From positions 16,058,001 to 16,122,000 of the forward strand of contig OX637353.1 of the NCBI GenBank assembly GCA_951799405.1: a stretch of 64,000 bases of DNA, read 5' to 3'. The notes below the pieces were generated by a model. That model made no database searches, was not told the DNA's origin, and saw only the letters and a program-made list of their open reading frames with translations. A program made the position numbers and the translations under genes. Position 1 is the stretch's first letter. Each line of letters opens with the position of its first letter. This DNA is from Agapetus fuscipes. Lineage: Eukaryota > Arthropoda > Insecta > Trichoptera > Glossosomatidae. Positions 63,844 through 64,000 of this stretch are shown here, piece after piece.

Positions 63844-63961
63844 GTCAACGACGATACCATGTTGAAAGCACCGGTTCTCATCAGATCACTGAAGTTCAGC
63901 AACATTGGGCGCGGATGCTACTTGGATGGGTGACCGCTCAGGTACACAGCGTATCGTTGGC
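63844..63961 (+). rRNA. 5S rRNA-like sequence, probably a SINE head or pseudogene
   Basis: 118 nt aligned end to end with arthropod 5S rRNA: GTCAACGACGATACCATG, CACCGGTTCTCATCAGATCA, AAGTTCAGCAACATTGGGCG (A-box region), ACTTGGATGGGTGACCGCT (C-box region), CGTATCGTTGGCAT. Several changes break helix pairs and the usual T-run terminator is absent. It runs, after about five bases, into a SINE-1 tRNA head, so Pol III could read through both. Confidence 0.75.
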
Positions 63962-63966
63962 ATCTC

Positions 63967-64000
63967 GGACCGGTCCGTAGTCTAGTGGCAACACTTCGGA
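63967..64000 (+). mobile_element. SINE-1 head, cut by the window edge
   Basis: GGACCGGTCCGTAGTCTAGT and GGCAACACTTCGGA. Confidence 0.85.

Noticed and set aside
63844..63961. Functional 5S rRNA gene
   Set aside because: Helix-breaking changes, no T-run terminator and direct junction to a SINE head. Kept only as 5S-like.

Overview
This is a repeat-dominated, AT-rich window of an animal nuclear genome, most probably an arthropod and plausibly an insect. The organism call is an inference. It rests on split exons with GT..AG borders, RTE and CR1/L2-type LINEs, several tRNA-headed SINE families, hAT-like MITEs and an arthropod-like 5S rRNA sequence. There is no prokaryotic gene organisation, no CRISPR array and no convincing free-standing tRNA gene.

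Host coding capacity is small and lies on the minus strand. Four exon-sized open segments look real: exon A (45495-45619), exon B (11356-12677), exon C (6387-7221) and exon D (238-468). A and B both end in phase 2 at a GTAAA donor. C starts with the single base needed to complete that codon and ends in phase 0, and D starts and ends in phase 0. The simplest model is one gene longer than 45 kb with two alternative first coding exons (A or B) spliced to C and then D. The product is a low-complexity, scaffold-like protein that I do not recognise. Nearly everything else is intron or flank filled with repeats.

Repeat families, with the names used below. RTE-A is a LINE with one intact 1107-codon copy (56346-60172) and several fragments. 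RTE-B is a LINE with one full-length but decayed copy (about 27281-31884) and many 3' ends. The U unit is about 250 bp and occurs alone about twenty times and also as the 3' end of RTE-B. SINE-1 has a tRNA head and one of two 3' tails, A or B, each matching a different CR1/L2-type LINE in this window. SINE-2 and SINE-3 have other tRNA-like heads. The FB family consists of foldback elements built from 15-bp monomers with 9-bp target duplications. MITE-1, MITE-3, MITE-4 and several hAT-like elements are short inverted-terminal-repeat elements, some with 8-bp duplications.

Layout. 1-7.3 kb: exons D and C, hAT-like element, SINE-1, large foldback array. 7.4-16 kb: SINEs, U units, foldbacks, exon B. 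16-27 kb: candidate minus-strand promoter, foldbacks, LINE tails, hAT-like element. 27.1-32 kb: full-length RTE-B inside a U unit, itself hit by a hAT MITE. 32-45 kb: MITEs, SINE-2, U units, second foldback. 45-50.6 kb: exon A, LINE tails, hammerhead-like motif, CR1/L2 LINE. 51-64 kb: RTE-B fragments, intact RTE-A nested in RTE-B, and at the end a 5S rRNA-like unit abutting a SINE-1 head.

The most notable observations are the foldback family with 139-bp higher-order structure and 9-bp duplications, the swapping of LINE-derived tails on one SINE body, two compact hammerhead-ribozyme-like motifs, the nested intact RTE-A, and the alternative-first-exon gene. All boundaries were read by eye and carry an uncertainty of a few bases unless a target duplication fixes them.
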